Shown: piece by piece, positions 53,529-63,999 of the stretch
Numbering within the stretch: position 1 is the stretch's first letter
Layout of the letters: each line of letters opens with the position of its first letter
Source of the DNA: Calothrix sp. PCC 7716
GTDB lineage: Bacteria; Cyanobacteriota; Cyanobacteriia; Cyanobacteriales; Nostocaceae
Assembly (NCBI RefSeq): GCF_019977735.1
Contig: NZ_AP025018.1
Span: 8,436,580 to 8,500,579 of the forward strand
Direction of reading: 5' to 3'
DNA length: 64,000 nucleotides
Made by a program: the position numbers and the translations under genes
The notes under the pieces: model-generated
What the model saw: only the letters and a program-made list of their open reading frames with translations
What the model was told of the DNA's origin: nothing
Databases searched by the model: none

Positions 53529-55247
53529 ATGTCAGATTTATCTCAAGTCTGGAAGCAATTAGGAACTTATGTCAGGGGTTCTTGGGTGCATCAAAAGTTG
53601 AATAATGGTTCTGTTGTGGGCAAAGTTGGACGTACCTTAAAAAAAAGTGGGAATTCTGAAGCAAAAAAGCGCGAGTTCGGTACCAAGAATGTACAGCAAT
53701 TGTTGATGAATGAAGAACTGTATTCCAGGTTCACGGAATGGGGGCAAGTAATACAGCAAGACGTTTGGCTCATTGACGATACAGCCTTCTATACAGAACT
53801 TTACAATTTGCTGGGTGAAAGTGCTTTAAAAGCCGAAAATGTGGAACTTGTTATCGCACGACTTAGTAAGAGCGATAAATTCTATCCAATTAAGGTTTTT
53901 GAGCGTTTTAATAATTTTTATCAGCGTTGGTGCCAAGGGGAATTTATTGACGCATTACCCGATGCTAATTTTCCGCAGCAAAAAATGCTGCAAGTCAAAG
54001 CCAAAAATTTAAAGCTAGGATTGCGTGCGGTAGATATATATACCGGGCTAAATGTGTTGATTTTGCTTTTAGAGCTACACCGTTACGCACGGCAATTTGA
54101 AGAACTTAAGCAAAAAATAATATTTTATCCATCGGGACAACCTGACACTGGTAACTTTTTTACATCGCAGTTGCTTCGTGTCATTAATTATAGTGACTCG
54201 ATAGAAGTTGGTAATTTTGCTAGTACTGTGGGTGAATTCCTTTATGGTGGTAACTTTAGCGGTGCCTATCTTGGTGATGCAAACCTTACGGGTGTAAACT
54301 TTACAAATGCAATTCTGACGGGCACATATTTAGGTAACGCGAACTTTACAGGCGCAAATTTAAGCAGTGCGAATTTGGGTGCTGCCAATTTAGGAGATGC
54401 AAACCTGAGTGGCGCCAATTTAAGTAATGCGATATTGCGACGTGCTGACCTTAGCAGTGCCAACTTTAGCGGTGCTAATTTACAGAATGCGAATTTATCG
54501 GGTGCCGATTTGAATTATGCTGACTTAAGTAGTAGTAACTTAGATAGCGCCAATTTGCGTGGAGCGAACTTAACAGGTGCCAATCTTCGAGATGCTGTAA
54601 TTAGTCATGCGATTTTTAAAAGCGTAATTTGCTTCGGTGCGAATTTGAGCGGCGCCAACTTAGAAGGTGCTGACCTAAGTCAAGCTGACTTGTGTCGTGC
54701 TGATGTGAGTGGGGTAAATTTTATGAATGCTAATTTAACAGGAATAAATTTGAGTGATTCCATCCTGTTTAGCGCTAACCTGCAAAATGCCATACTGCAC
54801 GCAGCAGATTTAAGCTACGCCAAACTTAGTGGTGCTTTGTTTAATGGTGCCAATCTTAACTCTTGTATTCTTATTGGCGCCGACCTTAGTCGTGTCAACC
54901 TTAGTAATGTTAATTTATGCGAAGCTGATTTGAGCGGAGTTAATTTGAGTGAAGCTGACCTACATGGTGCAGACCTTAGTGAAGCTGTTTTGTGCGGAAC
55001 TGATATGAGCTACGCAAACCTAACTGGCGCCAACCTTAGTAGCAGTAACCTAACAGGCGCCATTTTTAATGGTGCTAATTTGAGTTACACAAATCTAAGT
55101 TACGCAATTTTAGAAAACGTCGATTTGACTTATGCCAATCTAGAAGGAATTATTTGGAATGATAATCAAAGTTGGGTAGGTGTACGGGGTTTGGAGACGG
55201 CAGTGAATGTACCTGCTGCGTTGAAACAACAATTGGGTTTGTCCTAA
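53529..55247 (+). CDS. Pentapeptide-repeat protein, long array
   Basis: A 572-residue soluble protein. The first about 230 residues are a helical domain of unknown function (GTYVRGSWVHQKL, then FNNFYQRWCQGEF). The rest consists of about 60 pentapeptides of the A(N/D)LXX type, interrupted near residues 355-365, forming a beta-helix that ends in a conserved WNDNQSWVGVRG cap. There is no signal peptide, so it is cytosolic. The gene has several GGCGCC sites, five in the repeat. Role unknown; some pentapeptide proteins mimic DNA. Confidence 0.88.
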   Translation: MSDLSQVWKQLGTYVRGSWVHQKLNNGSVVGKVGRTLKKSGNSEAKKREFGTKNVQQLLMNEELYSRFTEWGQVIQQDVWLIDDTAFYTELYNLLGESALKAENVELVIARLSKSDKFYPIKVFERFNNFYQRWCQGEFIDALPDANFPQQKMLQVKAKNLKLGLRAVDIYTGLNVLILLLELHRYARQFEELKQKIIFYPSGQPDTGNFFTSQLLRVINYSDSIEVGNFASTVGEFLYGGNFSGAYLGDANLTGVNFTNAILTGTYLGNANFTGANLSSANLGAANLGDANLSGANLSNAILRRADLSSANFSGANLQNANLSGADLNYADLSSSNLDSANLRGANLTGANLRDAVISHAIFKSVICFGANLSGANLEGADLSQADLCRADVSGVNFMNANLTGINLSDSILFSANLQNAILHAADLSYAKLSGALFNGANLNSCILIGADLSRVNLSNVNLCEADLSGVNLSEADLHGADLSEAVLCGTDMSYANLTGANLSSSNLTGAIFNGANLSYTNLSYAILENVDLTYANLEGIIWNDNQSWVGVRGLETAVNVPAALKQQLGLS

Positions 55248-55249
55248 TT

Positions 55250-55310
55250 CTCTGTGTCCTCTGTGTCTTCGTGGTAGATTTTTTACCACAGAGGCGCAGA
55301 GGGCACAGAG
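55250..55310. terminator. Inverted CACAGAG repeat between convergent genes
   Basis: CTCTGTGTCCTCTGTGTCTT and CGTGGTA on the left face TACCACAGAGGCGCAGAGGG and CACAGAG on the right, with some mismatches. It lies between the pentapeptide gene and aroB and is a likely bidirectional terminator. Confidence 0.7.
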
Positions 55311-55320
55311 AGAAGAGTCT

Positions 55321-56409
55321 TTACATTTTATTTAAAACGCTACGTATAGTATCTGTTGGTACTTCATCGGTAATTTCGACTTTACCTATTTGTGTCGGTA
55401 GAATAAATCGAACTTTGCCGTCTCTGACTTTTTTATCGATTTGTATGGCTGTGATGATTTCGTCTATGTTTACTTTGGGTAAATGTGTTAGTAAACCAGC
55501 TTTGGCAATTAGATGATTTTGTCGTTCGGTTTCTGCTTTCGTCCACATTCCTAGTTCTGCTGCCATTTCTCCTGCTGCCACCATCCCAATGCCAACTGCT
55601 TCTCCATGAATTACTTCTGTGTATCCAGTTAAGCTTTCTACTGCATGTCCAATTGTATGACCGTAGTTGAGAATTGCTCGTAGTCCTGCTTCTCTTTCAT
55701 CTTGACCGACTACATCAGCTTTAGCTTGGCATGATAATTTGATTATTGTCTCTAATAGTTCGGGGCTGATTGTTTTTATACTATCTAAATGTGTACTTGC
55801 TTCCATTTGAGCAAAAAATTCAGCATCCCAAATTACGCCATATTTTATTACTTCTGCCATTCCCGCTCTAAATTCCCGTTCGGGTAGTGTTTGTAATACG
55901 AATGGGTCTATTAAAACAAACTGCGGTTGATAAAAGGCACCAATTAAGTTTTTGCCTTTAGGATGGTTAACACCTGTTTTGCCACCTATAGATGAGTCTA
56001 CCATTGCTAAGAGTGTAGTCGGCGCTTGAATAAAGTTAATGCCTCGCAGGTAAGTTGCCGCAGCAAACCCCGTCATATCCCCTATTACACCACCACCCAA
56101 TGCGACCAGCGTTGAAGAACGTTCTAAACGATGTTCTATACACGCATCGTATATTTCTTTTATCGAGTCTAAATTTTTATAGCTTTCTCCATCAGGTAAT
56201 ATACAGGTAAATACTTGATAATTATTAGCTTCTAATGAATTAACAACGCGCGCTCCATAAAGCTCAAACACAGTTGGATTTGATACAATCAAAACTTTTC
56301 TACCTAGCTCTAACTTGCTCATATACTTGCCAAGTTTGTCAAGAGTTGACGGTGCGATTTCAATTTCGTATGAAGACTCTGGTAAATTTACATTGATTGT
56401 GCAAGCCAT
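55321..56409 (-). CDS. aroB: 3-Dehydroquinate synthase
   Basis: A 362-residue AroB. Conserved segments are visible: [19 protein letters not shown], the [20 protein letters not shown] signature with the NAD/Zn binding site, and [11 protein letters not shown] with a zinc histidine. It catalyses the second step of the shikimate pathway. No truncation or missing motif. It is a single unit, with a GGCGCC site upstream. Confidence 0.95.
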   Translation of the reverse strand: MACTINVNLPESSYEIEIAPSTLDKLGKYMSKLELGRKVLIVSNPTVFELYGARVVNSLEANNYQVFTCILPDGESYKNLDSIKEIYDACIEHRLERSSTLVALGGGVIGDMTGFAAATYLRGINFIQAPTTLLAMVDSSIGGKTGVNHPKGKNLIGAFYQPQFVLIDPFVLQTLPEREFRAGMAEVIKYGVIWDAEFFAQMEASTHLDSIKTISPELLETIIKLSCQAKADVVGQDEREAGLRAILNYGHTIGHAVESLTGYTEVIHGEAVGIGMVAAGEMAAELGMWTKAETERQNHLIAKAGLLTHLPKVNIDEIITAIQIDKKVRDGKVRFILPTQIGKVEITDEVPTDTIRSVLNKM

Positions 56410-56613
56410 TGTTCAATCCCTCTGCTTGTAGGCGCCTGTTTAGTAGTTTATAATTCTAATTTACTACTGAGCGTTAAGATTACACATGATTTATATTTAT
56501 GCAATAGGAGCAAATTACACCCGTATCAATATTTGTCTGCATAATCGCATTAAAACGGCACCTACAGTTTATTAGACTATATTCTAATTTATTTTAGTAC
56601 ATTAGTTTTAATT

Positions 56614-59085
56614 ATGTTAAAAAAACTGAAGCTTGGGAATAAATTTACTTTACTGCTTTTACTTGTATTTGTTGGTGGAATCATAATTAGCGGTTTTACT
56701 TTATCGAGTGCGATGCGTAGCAAAGCGGAAGATGAAGTCGCAACCAAAACAGAAATTTTAACACAGGTGATGAATTCTGTACGTAAATATACGACTAAAA
56801 ACATTCAGCCTCTGTTACAAGAAAAACTAATAACTGAAACACAGTTTGTTGCTGAAATAGTTCCTGCTTTTTCAGCGCACAAGGTATTTGAAAATTTTAA
56901 AGCAAAACCAGAGTATAGTAGTTTCCTTTATAAAGAAGCAACTTTGAATCCAACTAATCTCAATGACAAAGTTGACGAGTTTGAAAAAGTATTGGTCGAT
57001 CAATTCCGTACACAGCCTAGTTTAAAGCGTACAAATGGATACCGTGTTAAAAATGGTGAAAAATTATTTTATATTGCACAACCACTAGCTGTCACCGAAG
57101 CTAGCTGTTTAGAGTGTCATAGTAGCCCAGACCGGGCGCCAAAAAGTTTGATTAATACTTATGGTGATAAAAATGGCTTTGGTTGGAATTTGAATGAAAT
57201 TGTTGCTGCTCAAATGGTTTATGTTCCTGCCGATGAAGTTTTTGCACGTGGCAATAAGTATTTGTCGCTCAGTATGGGTATTTTTGTATCAATATTTGCG
57301 GTGGTCGTTTTGCTTATTAATTGGTTGCTGAAGCGAACCGTTATTCAACCAATTCGACAATTAACAGGAATAGCGAAACAAGCAAGTTCTGGTATTTTAA
57401 CATCAGAAGTATTAAGTAAATTTGATTCGCCACAAATTGCTAAGTTTACAAATCGTTACGATGAACCAGGAGAATTATCGCGTGCTTTCCAATATATGGC
57501 ACATGAAGTTGCTGAACGCGAGCAAAATCTAAGTAGTGCTGTAGAAGAACGCACTTCTCAACTTGCCGAAACTATGAAAGAAGCTGAACGTGCAAAGTTA
57601 GATGCAGAAAATGCCAATAGTGCCAAAAGTCATTTTCTTGCGAATATGAGTCATGAGCTTCGCACTCCTCTTAATGCCATTATTGGGTATAGCGAAATTC
57701 TGTTTGAAGAAATGACTGATGCTAACTCTACCCAACTTATCCCCGATGTCCAAAAAATTCATGGCGCTGGCAAGCATCTGTTAGAGTTAATTAATAGCAT
57801 CCTTGACCTGTCGAAAATTGAAGCTGGCAAAATGGAGCTTTATATAGAGACGTTTGATATTGCTGCCATGATTCAAGATGTTGCTGCTACGATTCAGCCT
57901 TTAATTAATAAACATGGGAATAAACTAATTCTAAATTATTCGCATGATATCGGCACTATGCGTTCTGACATTACAAAATTGCGTCAAAGTCTGTTTAACT
58001 TGCTGAGTAATGCAAGTAAGTTTACCGAAAATGGCAAAATTACTTTGACTGTTCAAAAACAGAATAATTGTACTACAATAAGTGTCAGCGACACTGGTAT
58101 TGGGATGACACCCGAACAGCTAGCAAATATATTTCAAGCATTTTCACAAGCAGATGCTTCGACGACTCGTAAATATGGTGGTACTGGTTTAGGTTTAGTT
58201 ATTACACAAAAATTCTGTCAAATGATGGGAGGTAATATAAGTGTTGAGAGTATATTTGGTCAAGGTACTACTTTTACTATTGTGTTACCCGAACAGATAC
58301 AACAAGGTACAGAATTAAAGAAAGAAGTTAAAGAACTTAAAGTCAAACAAGGTATTGTATTAGTAATAGACGATGACCCAGCAGTACTAGACTTAATGCA
58401 GCGTTACCTTGAACGTGAAGGATATAGCGTTGTAACTGCTGCCAACCCAATAGATGGACTTGAGCTAGCGAAACAATCTCCTGATGTGATCATATTAGAT
58501 GTGATGATGCCTGAAATGAATGGCTGGTCTGTATTAAGTCAACTTAAACAAGATCCACAAAGCGCGGATATCCCTGTAATAATGGCAACAATTATTGATG
58601 ATTTTAACTTAGGTATGGCACTTGGAGCCTCCGATTATTTAATCAAACCTATTAATCATGAACGCTTGATGACGGTATTACAAAAATACCATACCAATTG
58701 TAACCGTTCAGGGGCGCCGCAATCAGTATTGATAGTTGAAGATAACACAGCAAACCGTGATATGCTACGTCGTCAACTTCAAAAAGCAGAATGGCAAGTT
58801 ATGGAAGCAGAAAACGGACGTATCGCACTCGAAGTAATGCAAAATTACCAGCCAGGGATTATATTACTCGATTTAATGATGCCAGAAATGGACGGTTTTG
58901 AGTTTATTACTGAACTTCGCAAAGTTGAAAAATGGCAATCTATTCCTGTCATCGTGTTAACTGCCAAAGATTTAACCGAAGAAGACCGTCAACGTTTAGA
59001 TGGACAAATTGAACGTATTTATCAAAAAGCTTCCTATAACTATCAAACTCTCTTCAACGAAATCAAGAATGCTTTAAAAAAATGA
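56614..59085 (+). CDS. Hybrid histidine kinase with DUF3365 c-haem sensor
   Basis: An 823-residue membrane sensor kinase. TM1 (about 10-33) and TM2 (about 212-235) enclose a DUF3365 domain whose CLECH motif at residues 165-169 is a c-type haem attachment site, so the domain probably senses redox state outside the cytoplasm. A HAMP/coiled-coil region leads to HisKA with H347 (HELRTPLNA), a complete HATPase and two receiver domains with acceptors Asp629 and Asp753. The stop overlaps the next gene's start by four bases, implying translational coupling. It most likely passes phosphate to its own receivers and to the downstream protein. Confidence 0.9.
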   Translation: MLKKLKLGNKFTLLLLLVFVGGIIISGFTLSSAMRSKAEDEVATKTEILTQVMNSVRKYTTKNIQPLLQEKLITETQFVAEIVPAFSAHKVFENFKAKPEYSSFLYKEATLNPTNLNDKVDEFEKVLVDQFRTQPSLKRTNGYRVKNGEKLFYIAQPLAVTEASCLECHSSPDRAPKSLINTYGDKNGFGWNLNEIVAAQMVYVPADEVFARGNKYLSLSMGIFVSIFAVVVLLINWLLKRTVIQPIRQLTGIAKQASSGILTSEVLSKFDSPQIAKFTNRYDEPGELSRAFQYMAHEVAEREQNLSSAVEERTSQLAETMKEAERAKLDAENANSAKSHFLANMSHELRTPLNAIIGYSEILFEEMTDANSTQLIPDVQKIHGAGKHLLELINSILDLSKIEAGKMELYIETFDIAAMIQDVAATIQPLINKHGNKLILNYSHDIGTMRSDITKLRQSLFNLLSNASKFTENGKITLTVQKQNNCTTISVSDTGIGMTPEQLANIFQAFSQADASTTRKYGGTGLGLVITQKFCQMMGGNISVESIFGQGTTFTIVLPEQIQQGTELKKEVKELKVKQGIVLVIDDDPAVLDLMQRYLEREGYSVVTAANPIDGLELAKQSPDVIILDVMMPEMNGWSVLSQLKQDPQSADIPVIMATIIDDFNLGMALGASDYLIKPINHERLMTVLQKYHTNCNRSGAPQSVLIVEDNTANRDMLRRQLQKAEWQVMEAENGRIALEVMQNYQPGIILLDLMMPEMDGFEFITELRKVEKWQSIPVIVLTAKDLTEEDRQRLDGQIERIYQKASYNYQTLFNEIKNALKK

Positions 59086-61124
59086 CTAAAATACTGATTG
59101 TAGAAGATAATGAAGTTAACCGTGATATGCTATCTCGTCGTCTTATACGTCACGACTATGAGATAATTTTTGCACTAAACGGCGCCGAAGGGGTATCTAA
59201 GGCTCTGACAGAAAAGCCAGATTTGATACTAATGGATATGAATTTACCTGTAATAGATGGTTGGGAAGCAACCCGACAGCTAAAAGCGAATTCCCAAACA
59301 CGAAATATACCTGTAATTGCTCTAACAGCGCATTCAATGCAGGGTGATAGAGAAAAAGCTTTGGCAGCAGGTTGTGATGAGTATGAAAGTAAACCGATTG
59401 ATTTTTCGCGTTTACTTAGCAAAATTGAAAGTTTTATCGAAAAAACGAAATCTTCCTTCGAGCTAAATATATCTCAATTAAATCCTTATATTCAAAAAGC
59501 ATTATTTTCAAATTTACGTCACGAATTGTGTACGCCGATAAATGCTATTATTGGCTATAGCGAGATATTACTAGATGGATTAAAACATCAGCCAAATACA
59601 AATATATATATAGATATCAGTAAAATTTTTACAAGCGGTCATCAAATGCTTACCCTTGCAAATAAACTTATTGACCCAGCTTATTTTGAATTAAATAAAG
59701 AACATAGTTTTGATGACTTTGGTGCTAAAATACGTTTGGAAATATTGACTCCTCTGAGTACAATTATCGGTTATTGTGAGTTATTAGTTGAAGAAGCAGG
59801 TGCCGACTTTGCAGCAGACTTAGAGCGTATTAATACATCTGCTCAAAAAGTTTTAAATATGGTAAATAATATTGTAAACTTAGCGCAGCAGCAGTTACAA
59901 GCAATTGACATAGAGGTAATGCAAACTGCTGCATCAAAGGAACACTTTGGACAACAATTAATTGCTGATGCGGCGCCAATTGCTATTATAATTTCTCGGT
60001 TGAGTGATGGTTTAATTGTTTACGCAAACGCAGCAGCAGCTTTAACTTTTGTTTTACCCTTAGCGCAGTTATGCAACCGCCATATTCAAGATTTTTTAGG
60101 GCATACAGACTATGATGAGATTACTAGTGCTTTGAAAAGAAACGAAACTATCGTAAACAGAGAACTTCGTACTATCAGTGCTAGTGGTACACAGTTATGG
60201 ATGATAGCATCGCTACAACCCCTAACCTTTAACTCCGAACCAACAATTTTGAGTGTGCTGTGCGATATAACCGACCGTAAACGTGCTGAAGATGCATTAC
60301 GTATCGACGCAGAAAGCTACAGAAGCATTTTTGAGAATGCATTACAAGGTATTTACCAAGCAACACCTGACGGGCAGATTGTATTTGTCAATCAGTCAAT
60401 GGCAATGATTCACGGTTTTGATAACCCTATTACCATGATAGAAACCGTAAATACAATAAATTATAAATTATATGTCGATAATGAGTGGCGCTCCTCATTT
60501 CGTTACTTACTTGAAGCACAAGGGCAAGTTATAGGAATAGAGTATCAAGTATATAAATACAGCGGGGAAATAATTTGGATTGCAGAAAGCGCGCGGGCTG
60601 TGCGTGATGCGAATGGAAAAGCTATATACTACGAAGGAATATTAGAAGATATTACGCAGCGAAAGATTAAAGAATTAGCATTACAGCGCGAAATAGAGGA
60701 ACTACAAACTGAAATAAATCAAACCAGAAACACACAGCAAGTAACAGAAGTTGGTAATGCACCAACAATATTACTGGTCGAAGACAACGAAATGAACCGC
60801 GACATGCTATCACGTCGTTTAAAGCGCTCAGGTTATAAAGTTATAATTGCAGTTGATGGAAGCGAAGGTGTATCACTAGCAACTACTGCAAAACCCAATA
60901 TAATCCTAATGGATATGAGTTTGCCTGTCTTAGATGGATGGGAAGCGACAAAACAATTAAAAGCCAATAACAACACTAAACATATTCCAATAATAGCCCT
61001 AACAGCACATGCAATGTCAGGCGACCGAGAAAAAGCACTTAATAGCGGGTGTGATGAATACGACACAAAACCCATCGAAATGCCTCGACTACTTGACAAA
61101 ATAACAACTCTTTTAAACAAATAA
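59082..61124 (+). CDS. Multi-receiver scaffold with HisKA-like helices and PAS domains, no ATPase
   Basis: A 680-residue protein coupled to the kinase gene by an ATGA overlap. REC1 has the acceptor Asp52 (LILMDMNLP). Two successive HisKA-like helices follow, the first with a His147 ([10 protein letters not shown]) and the second with Leu219 at that position ([11 protein letters not shown]). Two PAS domains (about 295-400 and 415-540) and a second receiver with Asp611 complete it. No HATPase catalytic domain is present between them, so it is not an autonomous kinase and may be a phosphotransfer or docking protein for the upstream kinase. There is no transmembrane segment. Confidence 0.88.
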   Translation: MTKILIVEDNEVNRDMLSRRLIRHDYEIIFALNGAEGVSKALTEKPDLILMDMNLPVIDGWEATRQLKANSQTRNIPVIALTAHSMQGDREKALAAGCDEYESKPIDFSRLLSKIESFIEKTKSSFELNISQLNPYIQKALFSNLRHELCTPINAIIGYSEILLDGLKHQPNTNIYIDISKIFTSGHQMLTLANKLIDPAYFELNKEHSFDDFGAKIRLEILTPLSTIIGYCELLVEEAGADFAADLERINTSAQKVLNMVNNIVNLAQQQLQAIDIEVMQTAASKEHFGQQLIADAAPIAIIISRLSDGLIVYANAAAALTFVLPLAQLCNRHIQDFLGHTDYDEITSALKRNETIVNRELRTISASGTQLWMIASLQPLTFNSEPTILSVLCDITDRKRAEDALRIDAESYRSIFENALQGIYQATPDGQIVFVNQSMAMIHGFDNPITMIETVNTINYKLYVDNEWRSSFRYLLEAQGQVIGIEYQVYKYSGEIIWIAESARAVRDANGKAIYYEGILEDITQRKIKELALQREIEELQTEINQTRNTQQVTEVGNAPTILLVEDNEMNRDMLSRRLKRSGYKVIIAVDGSEGVSLATTAKPNIILMDMSLPVLDGWEATKQLKANNNTKHIPIIALTAHAMSGDREKALNSGCDEYDTKPIEMPRLLDKITTLLNK

Positions 61125-61553
61125 GCTTATCAAATCGATGATATTATAGAAATATTGGGATTATTAAAAATTAAAAATTTTTGTAATCATCTAGAAATTG
61201 AAACGTATACATGGGAAGTTTTGCCCCAAGAGATGAAGCTAGATTTACTTATACTGCAAACGGTTAGAAACTGTCATTCTGAACGAAGTGTTATGCGAAG
61301 CATTTGCCGCAGGCTAGAATCTCCAAGATGCTTCACTCCACTGCGCTCCGTTCAGCATGACAAAGTTTAGTTTTTACCCGTTCACAGTATACATCTATTC
61401 AACATGAGTATGAATGGATAATGCAAAAATTATGCCGGATAGAATCTAAAATATCATCAAATATTTGATTATATACTTAGATATAGTTATTTTGATCCCC
61501 CCGAATTCGCGGGAAATTGGGAGAGCAACTCTATAATTAACTTCTTATATATT
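61125..61553. other. Intergenic region with inverted TGTCATTCTGA repeat
   Basis: About 430 bp. It contains the inverted repeat element at 61272-61362; a short ORF over this element (61155-61370) is not considered a gene. Confidence 0.6.
61272..61362. repeat. TGTCATTCTGAACG...CGTTCAGCATGACA inverted element
   Basis: TGTCATTCTGAACGAAGTG (left) and CACTGCGCTCCGTTCAGCATGACA (right) flank a 45-bp interior. It is the two-armed form of the family found at 2424 and 27738. Confidence 0.75.
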
Positions 61554-62954
61554 ATGAATAAAACAGTTGTTATAAATGTTGTCGGTCTGTCATCACGACT
61601 TCTAAAATATACTCCCAAACTTTCACAGTGGGCACAACGTGGACAAGTCACTACTATAAACCCTGTTCTACCTGCTGTGACTTGCACTGCACAAGCTACA
61701 TATTTAACTGGTGTCCTTCCTAATGAACATGGTGTTGTTGCTAACGGTTGGTACTTTCGCTCAGAATGTGAAGTCAAATTTTGGCGCCAGTCGAATAAGT
61801 TAGTACAATCTGCAAAAATATGGGATATTGCACGTGTTAACAATCCTGAGTTTAGCTGTGCGAATTTATTTTGGTGGTATAATATGTACTCGTCGGTTGA
61901 TTACTCGGTGACTCCACGACCGATGTATCCTGCTGATGGCAGAAAGTTACCTGATATTTACACTCAGCCGAGTAACTGGCGAATTGATTTACAAACAGAA
62001 TTAGGGCAATTTCCACTGTTTAATTTTTGGGGCCCGAACACTTCTATTGATTCTACGCGCTGGATAGCAGATTCTGCTAAATGGACAGAAGAAAAATCTA
62101 ATCCAACTTTAACATTGATTTATTTACCACATCTAGATTACTGTTTACAGAAATTTGGGCATGACGAAAAGAATATAATCAAAGATTTACAAGAGATAGA
62201 TGCGGTTTGTAGCGATTTGATTGATTTTTATGAAACACGCGGCGCCAAAGTAATTGTGCTATCTGAATATGGTATTACGAATGTATCAAAGCCTATTCAT
62301 ATTAACCGCGTGCTTCGCGTTCATGGTTTACTTAAAGTTAGGGAAGAATTAGGATGCGAAATATTAGACGCAGGCGCCAGTAAGGCTTTTGCAGTTGCTG
62401 ATCATCAACTTGCCCACATCTATATAAATGACCCTGAATGCACTTCAGTAGTTAAAGACTTGCTACAATCAATCGATGGAATTGGTTATATATTAGATGA
62501 TACAGCTAAAAAACTACATGGCTTAAATCATGCACGTTCGGGTGAGCTTGTCGCTGTTGCCAATAATGATGCATGGTTTACTTATTATTACTGGTTGAAT
62601 GATAATAAGGCGCCGGACTTTGCTAGAACTGTTGATATTCACCGCAAACCAGGTTATGACCCTGTAGAATTATTCATCGACCCACAAATCAAACTCCCAA
62701 AACTAAAAGTTGGTTTAAAACTATTGCAGAAAAAACTTGGTTTCCGTTACCTAATGGACGTAATACCATTAGACGCAACCCTAGTAAAAGGCTCACACGG
62801 TAGTATAGATGTTTTGCCAGAAGATAAACCAGTGTTTATTACCCGGCAATTAGATTCAACTAACAACACAATTGCAGCAACAGAAGTTTGTAATTTAATA
62901 TTACAAAATTTACTGTGCGAGGATTTTGTAAATTTCACGCTTAACCTGAGTTAG
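61554..62954 (+). CDS. Type I phosphodiesterase/nucleotide pyrophosphatase-like protein
   Basis: A 466-residue member of the alkaline phosphatase superfamily. The nucleophile region PAVTCTAQATYLTGVLP and NEHGVVANGWYF, a later LPHLDYCLQKFG and LSEYGITNV supply the metal-binding Asp/His positions. No signal peptide is visible. Family members hydrolyse phosphodiesters or pyrophosphates. A related protein belongs to the ebo gene cluster linked to scytonemin export, but none of the other ebo genes is nearby. Its end overlaps the convergent PadR gene by 45 bp. Confidence 0.82.
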   Translation: MNKTVVINVVGLSSRLLKYTPKLSQWAQRGQVTTINPVLPAVTCTAQATYLTGVLPNEHGVVANGWYFRSECEVKFWRQSNKLVQSAKIWDIARVNNPEFSCANLFWWYNMYSSVDYSVTPRPMYPADGRKLPDIYTQPSNWRIDLQTELGQFPLFNFWGPNTSIDSTRWIADSAKWTEEKSNPTLTLIYLPHLDYCLQKFGHDEKNIIKDLQEIDAVCSDLIDFYETRGAKVIVLSEYGITNVSKPIHINRVLRVHGLLKVREELGCEILDAGASKAFAVADHQLAHIYINDPECTSVVKDLLQSIDGIGYILDDTAKKLHGLNHARSGELVAVANNDAWFTYYYWLNDNKAPDFARTVDIHRKPGYDPVELFIDPQIKLPKLKVGLKLLQKKLGFRYLMDVIPLDATLVKGSHGSIDVLPEDKPVFITRQLDSTNNTIAATEVCNLILQNLLCEDFVNFTLNLS

Positions 62955-63485
62955 AAGCTCACGCACTTGATTTGCTCGTTCTAAATTGCCACTCCGAGCA
63001 ACAGTAGTAACAGCATCATTCAACTCTGTTAAAGTATCGCGCAACTCAATTAATTCAGAAGGTTTACTTGCTTTAAAGCTGTCGCGAGGGTCTTCTGAAT
63101 TAGACCGTTGATTACGCTCACTCAATAAATGTCTACCGCTCTCGGTAATAGTATACACACGCTTACCTTCAACCTGTTCGCTAGTCAAATGATTACTCTC
63201 TTCTAGCATTTGAAGAGTTGGATACACAGAACCAGGACTAACACGATGAAAGCCACCACCACGATTTTCTAGCTCTTTGATGATTTCATAACCATGCTGG
63301 GGATGTTCAGCTAACAACCCAAGCAGAATAAATTTGATATCACCACGACGAGTGCGTTTCTTATCTCCCCAACCATGACCGCGCGATTCTCTTCTTCCGA
63401 AGCGCTCGCTTGCGAAAAAACTGTTACCAGAATTTTCTCCTGCCCATGCTGGTGTAAGGAAGCGTGGATGAAATCTCTTAAACAT
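62910..63485 (-). CDS. PadR-family transcriptional regulator
   Basis: A protein of about 191 residues if ATG 63485 is used (ATG 63491 would add MY; an upstream start 63554 would place operator-like sites inside the gene). The winged helix domain reads KFILLGLLAEHPQHGYEIIK and SPGSVYPTLQMLEE, classical PadR. The C-terminal helix mediates dimers. The upstream region has three GATATATC sites, so it is likely autoregulated. Its end overlaps the phosphodiesterase gene antisense by 45 bp. Confidence 0.85.
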   Translation of the reverse strand: MFKRFHPRFLTPAWAGENSGNSFFASERFGRRESRGHGWGDKKRTRRGDIKFILLGLLAEHPQHGYEIIKELENRGGGFHRVSPGSVYPTLQMLEESNHLTSEQVEGKRVYTITESGRHLLSERNQRSNSEDPRDSFKASKPSELIELRDTLTELNDAVTTVARSGNLERANQVRELLTQVKREIYKILAQ

Positions 63486-63521
63486 ATACATGTAGCTCCA
63501 AGTATCATTTCTCGATTTTTT

Positions 63522-63572
63522 GATATATCTTGATATATCGTTATTGCTATACATAGTTTATCGCGATATATC
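63522..63572 (-). promoter_or_regulatory. Three GATATATC operator-like sites upstream of padR
   Basis: Palindromic GATATATC cores at 63522-63529, 63532-63539 and 63565-63572, spaced 10 and 33 bp, which puts them about on one face of the helix. PadR regulators commonly bind inverted AT-rich palindromes at their own promoter. Confidence 0.6.
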
Positions 63573-63606
63573 GAGTTTGTCAAATAGGGGGCTTCAAATT
63601 AATCAT

Positions 63607-63680
63607 CTTGTGGGATGGGCATCCTTGCCCGTTTCAATACTAGAAAGCAAGGGCGGGCATCCTTGCCCGCTCCACAAGAG
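63607..63680. repeat. Inverted GGGCATCC-type repeat
   Basis: CTTGTGGGATGGGCATCCTT with GCCC and, after a spacer, GGGCGGGCATCCTTGCCCGC followed by TCCACAAG. Outer arms CTTGTGG/CCACAAG are complementary. Confidence 0.8.
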
Positions 63681-63690
63681 AAACTGTTGA

Positions 63691-63999
63691 TTAGGCGCCA
63701 CGGTCGCGCGTTAGGTCATAAATAACTTTCTCTGCGTACCAGTTATTTGTCCGGTTTGGGTATTTGAACTTAGCTTGGTTCAAAAGTCTGTTTATTCCTT
63801 GTATATCTCTGTGTAGCAAAGTTAGAAGCTGCGTGCGAAGTTTACTACTTACTTGGTCAATCGTAATAATGTTACGGTCTTGTTGCTGCTGTTGACTTCG
63901 AGAATAACTGGCGCCATTCTTATTAGTACATTTATTCGCTTGTAAGGCGCCAACACCAAGACCAACGATAGCAGCAGCACTCAGTAACAGTCCAACTTG
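63691..63999 (-). CDS. Membrane-anchored hypothetical protein, C-terminal part
   Basis: A frame open from the window edge (base 63999) to the TAA at 63691 gives 102 residues. The visible N-terminal part has a hydrophobic segment (GLLLSAAAIVGLGVGAL) followed by a Gln-rich linker (SRSQQQQQDRN) and a helical domain ending YDLTRDRGA. It is probably anchored in the membrane. The true N-terminus is outside the window and no family is recognised. It contains three GGCGCC sites. Confidence 0.6.
   Translation of the reverse strand, partial: QVGLLLSAAAIVGLGVGALQANKCTNKNGASYSRSQQQQQDRNIITIDQVSSKLRTQLLTLLHRDIQGINRLLNQAKFKYPNRTNNWYAEKVIYDLTRDRGA

Noticed and set aside
55321-56409. AroB as an ebo-cluster dehydroquinate synthase-like protein
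   Set aside because: All catalytic motifs and the length are those of true AroB, and no other ebo gene adjoins it.
61155-61370. ORF of 71 codons after the two-component genes
   Set aside because: Its second half reads through the dispersed TGTCATTCTGA repeat; no RBS or recognisable protein features.
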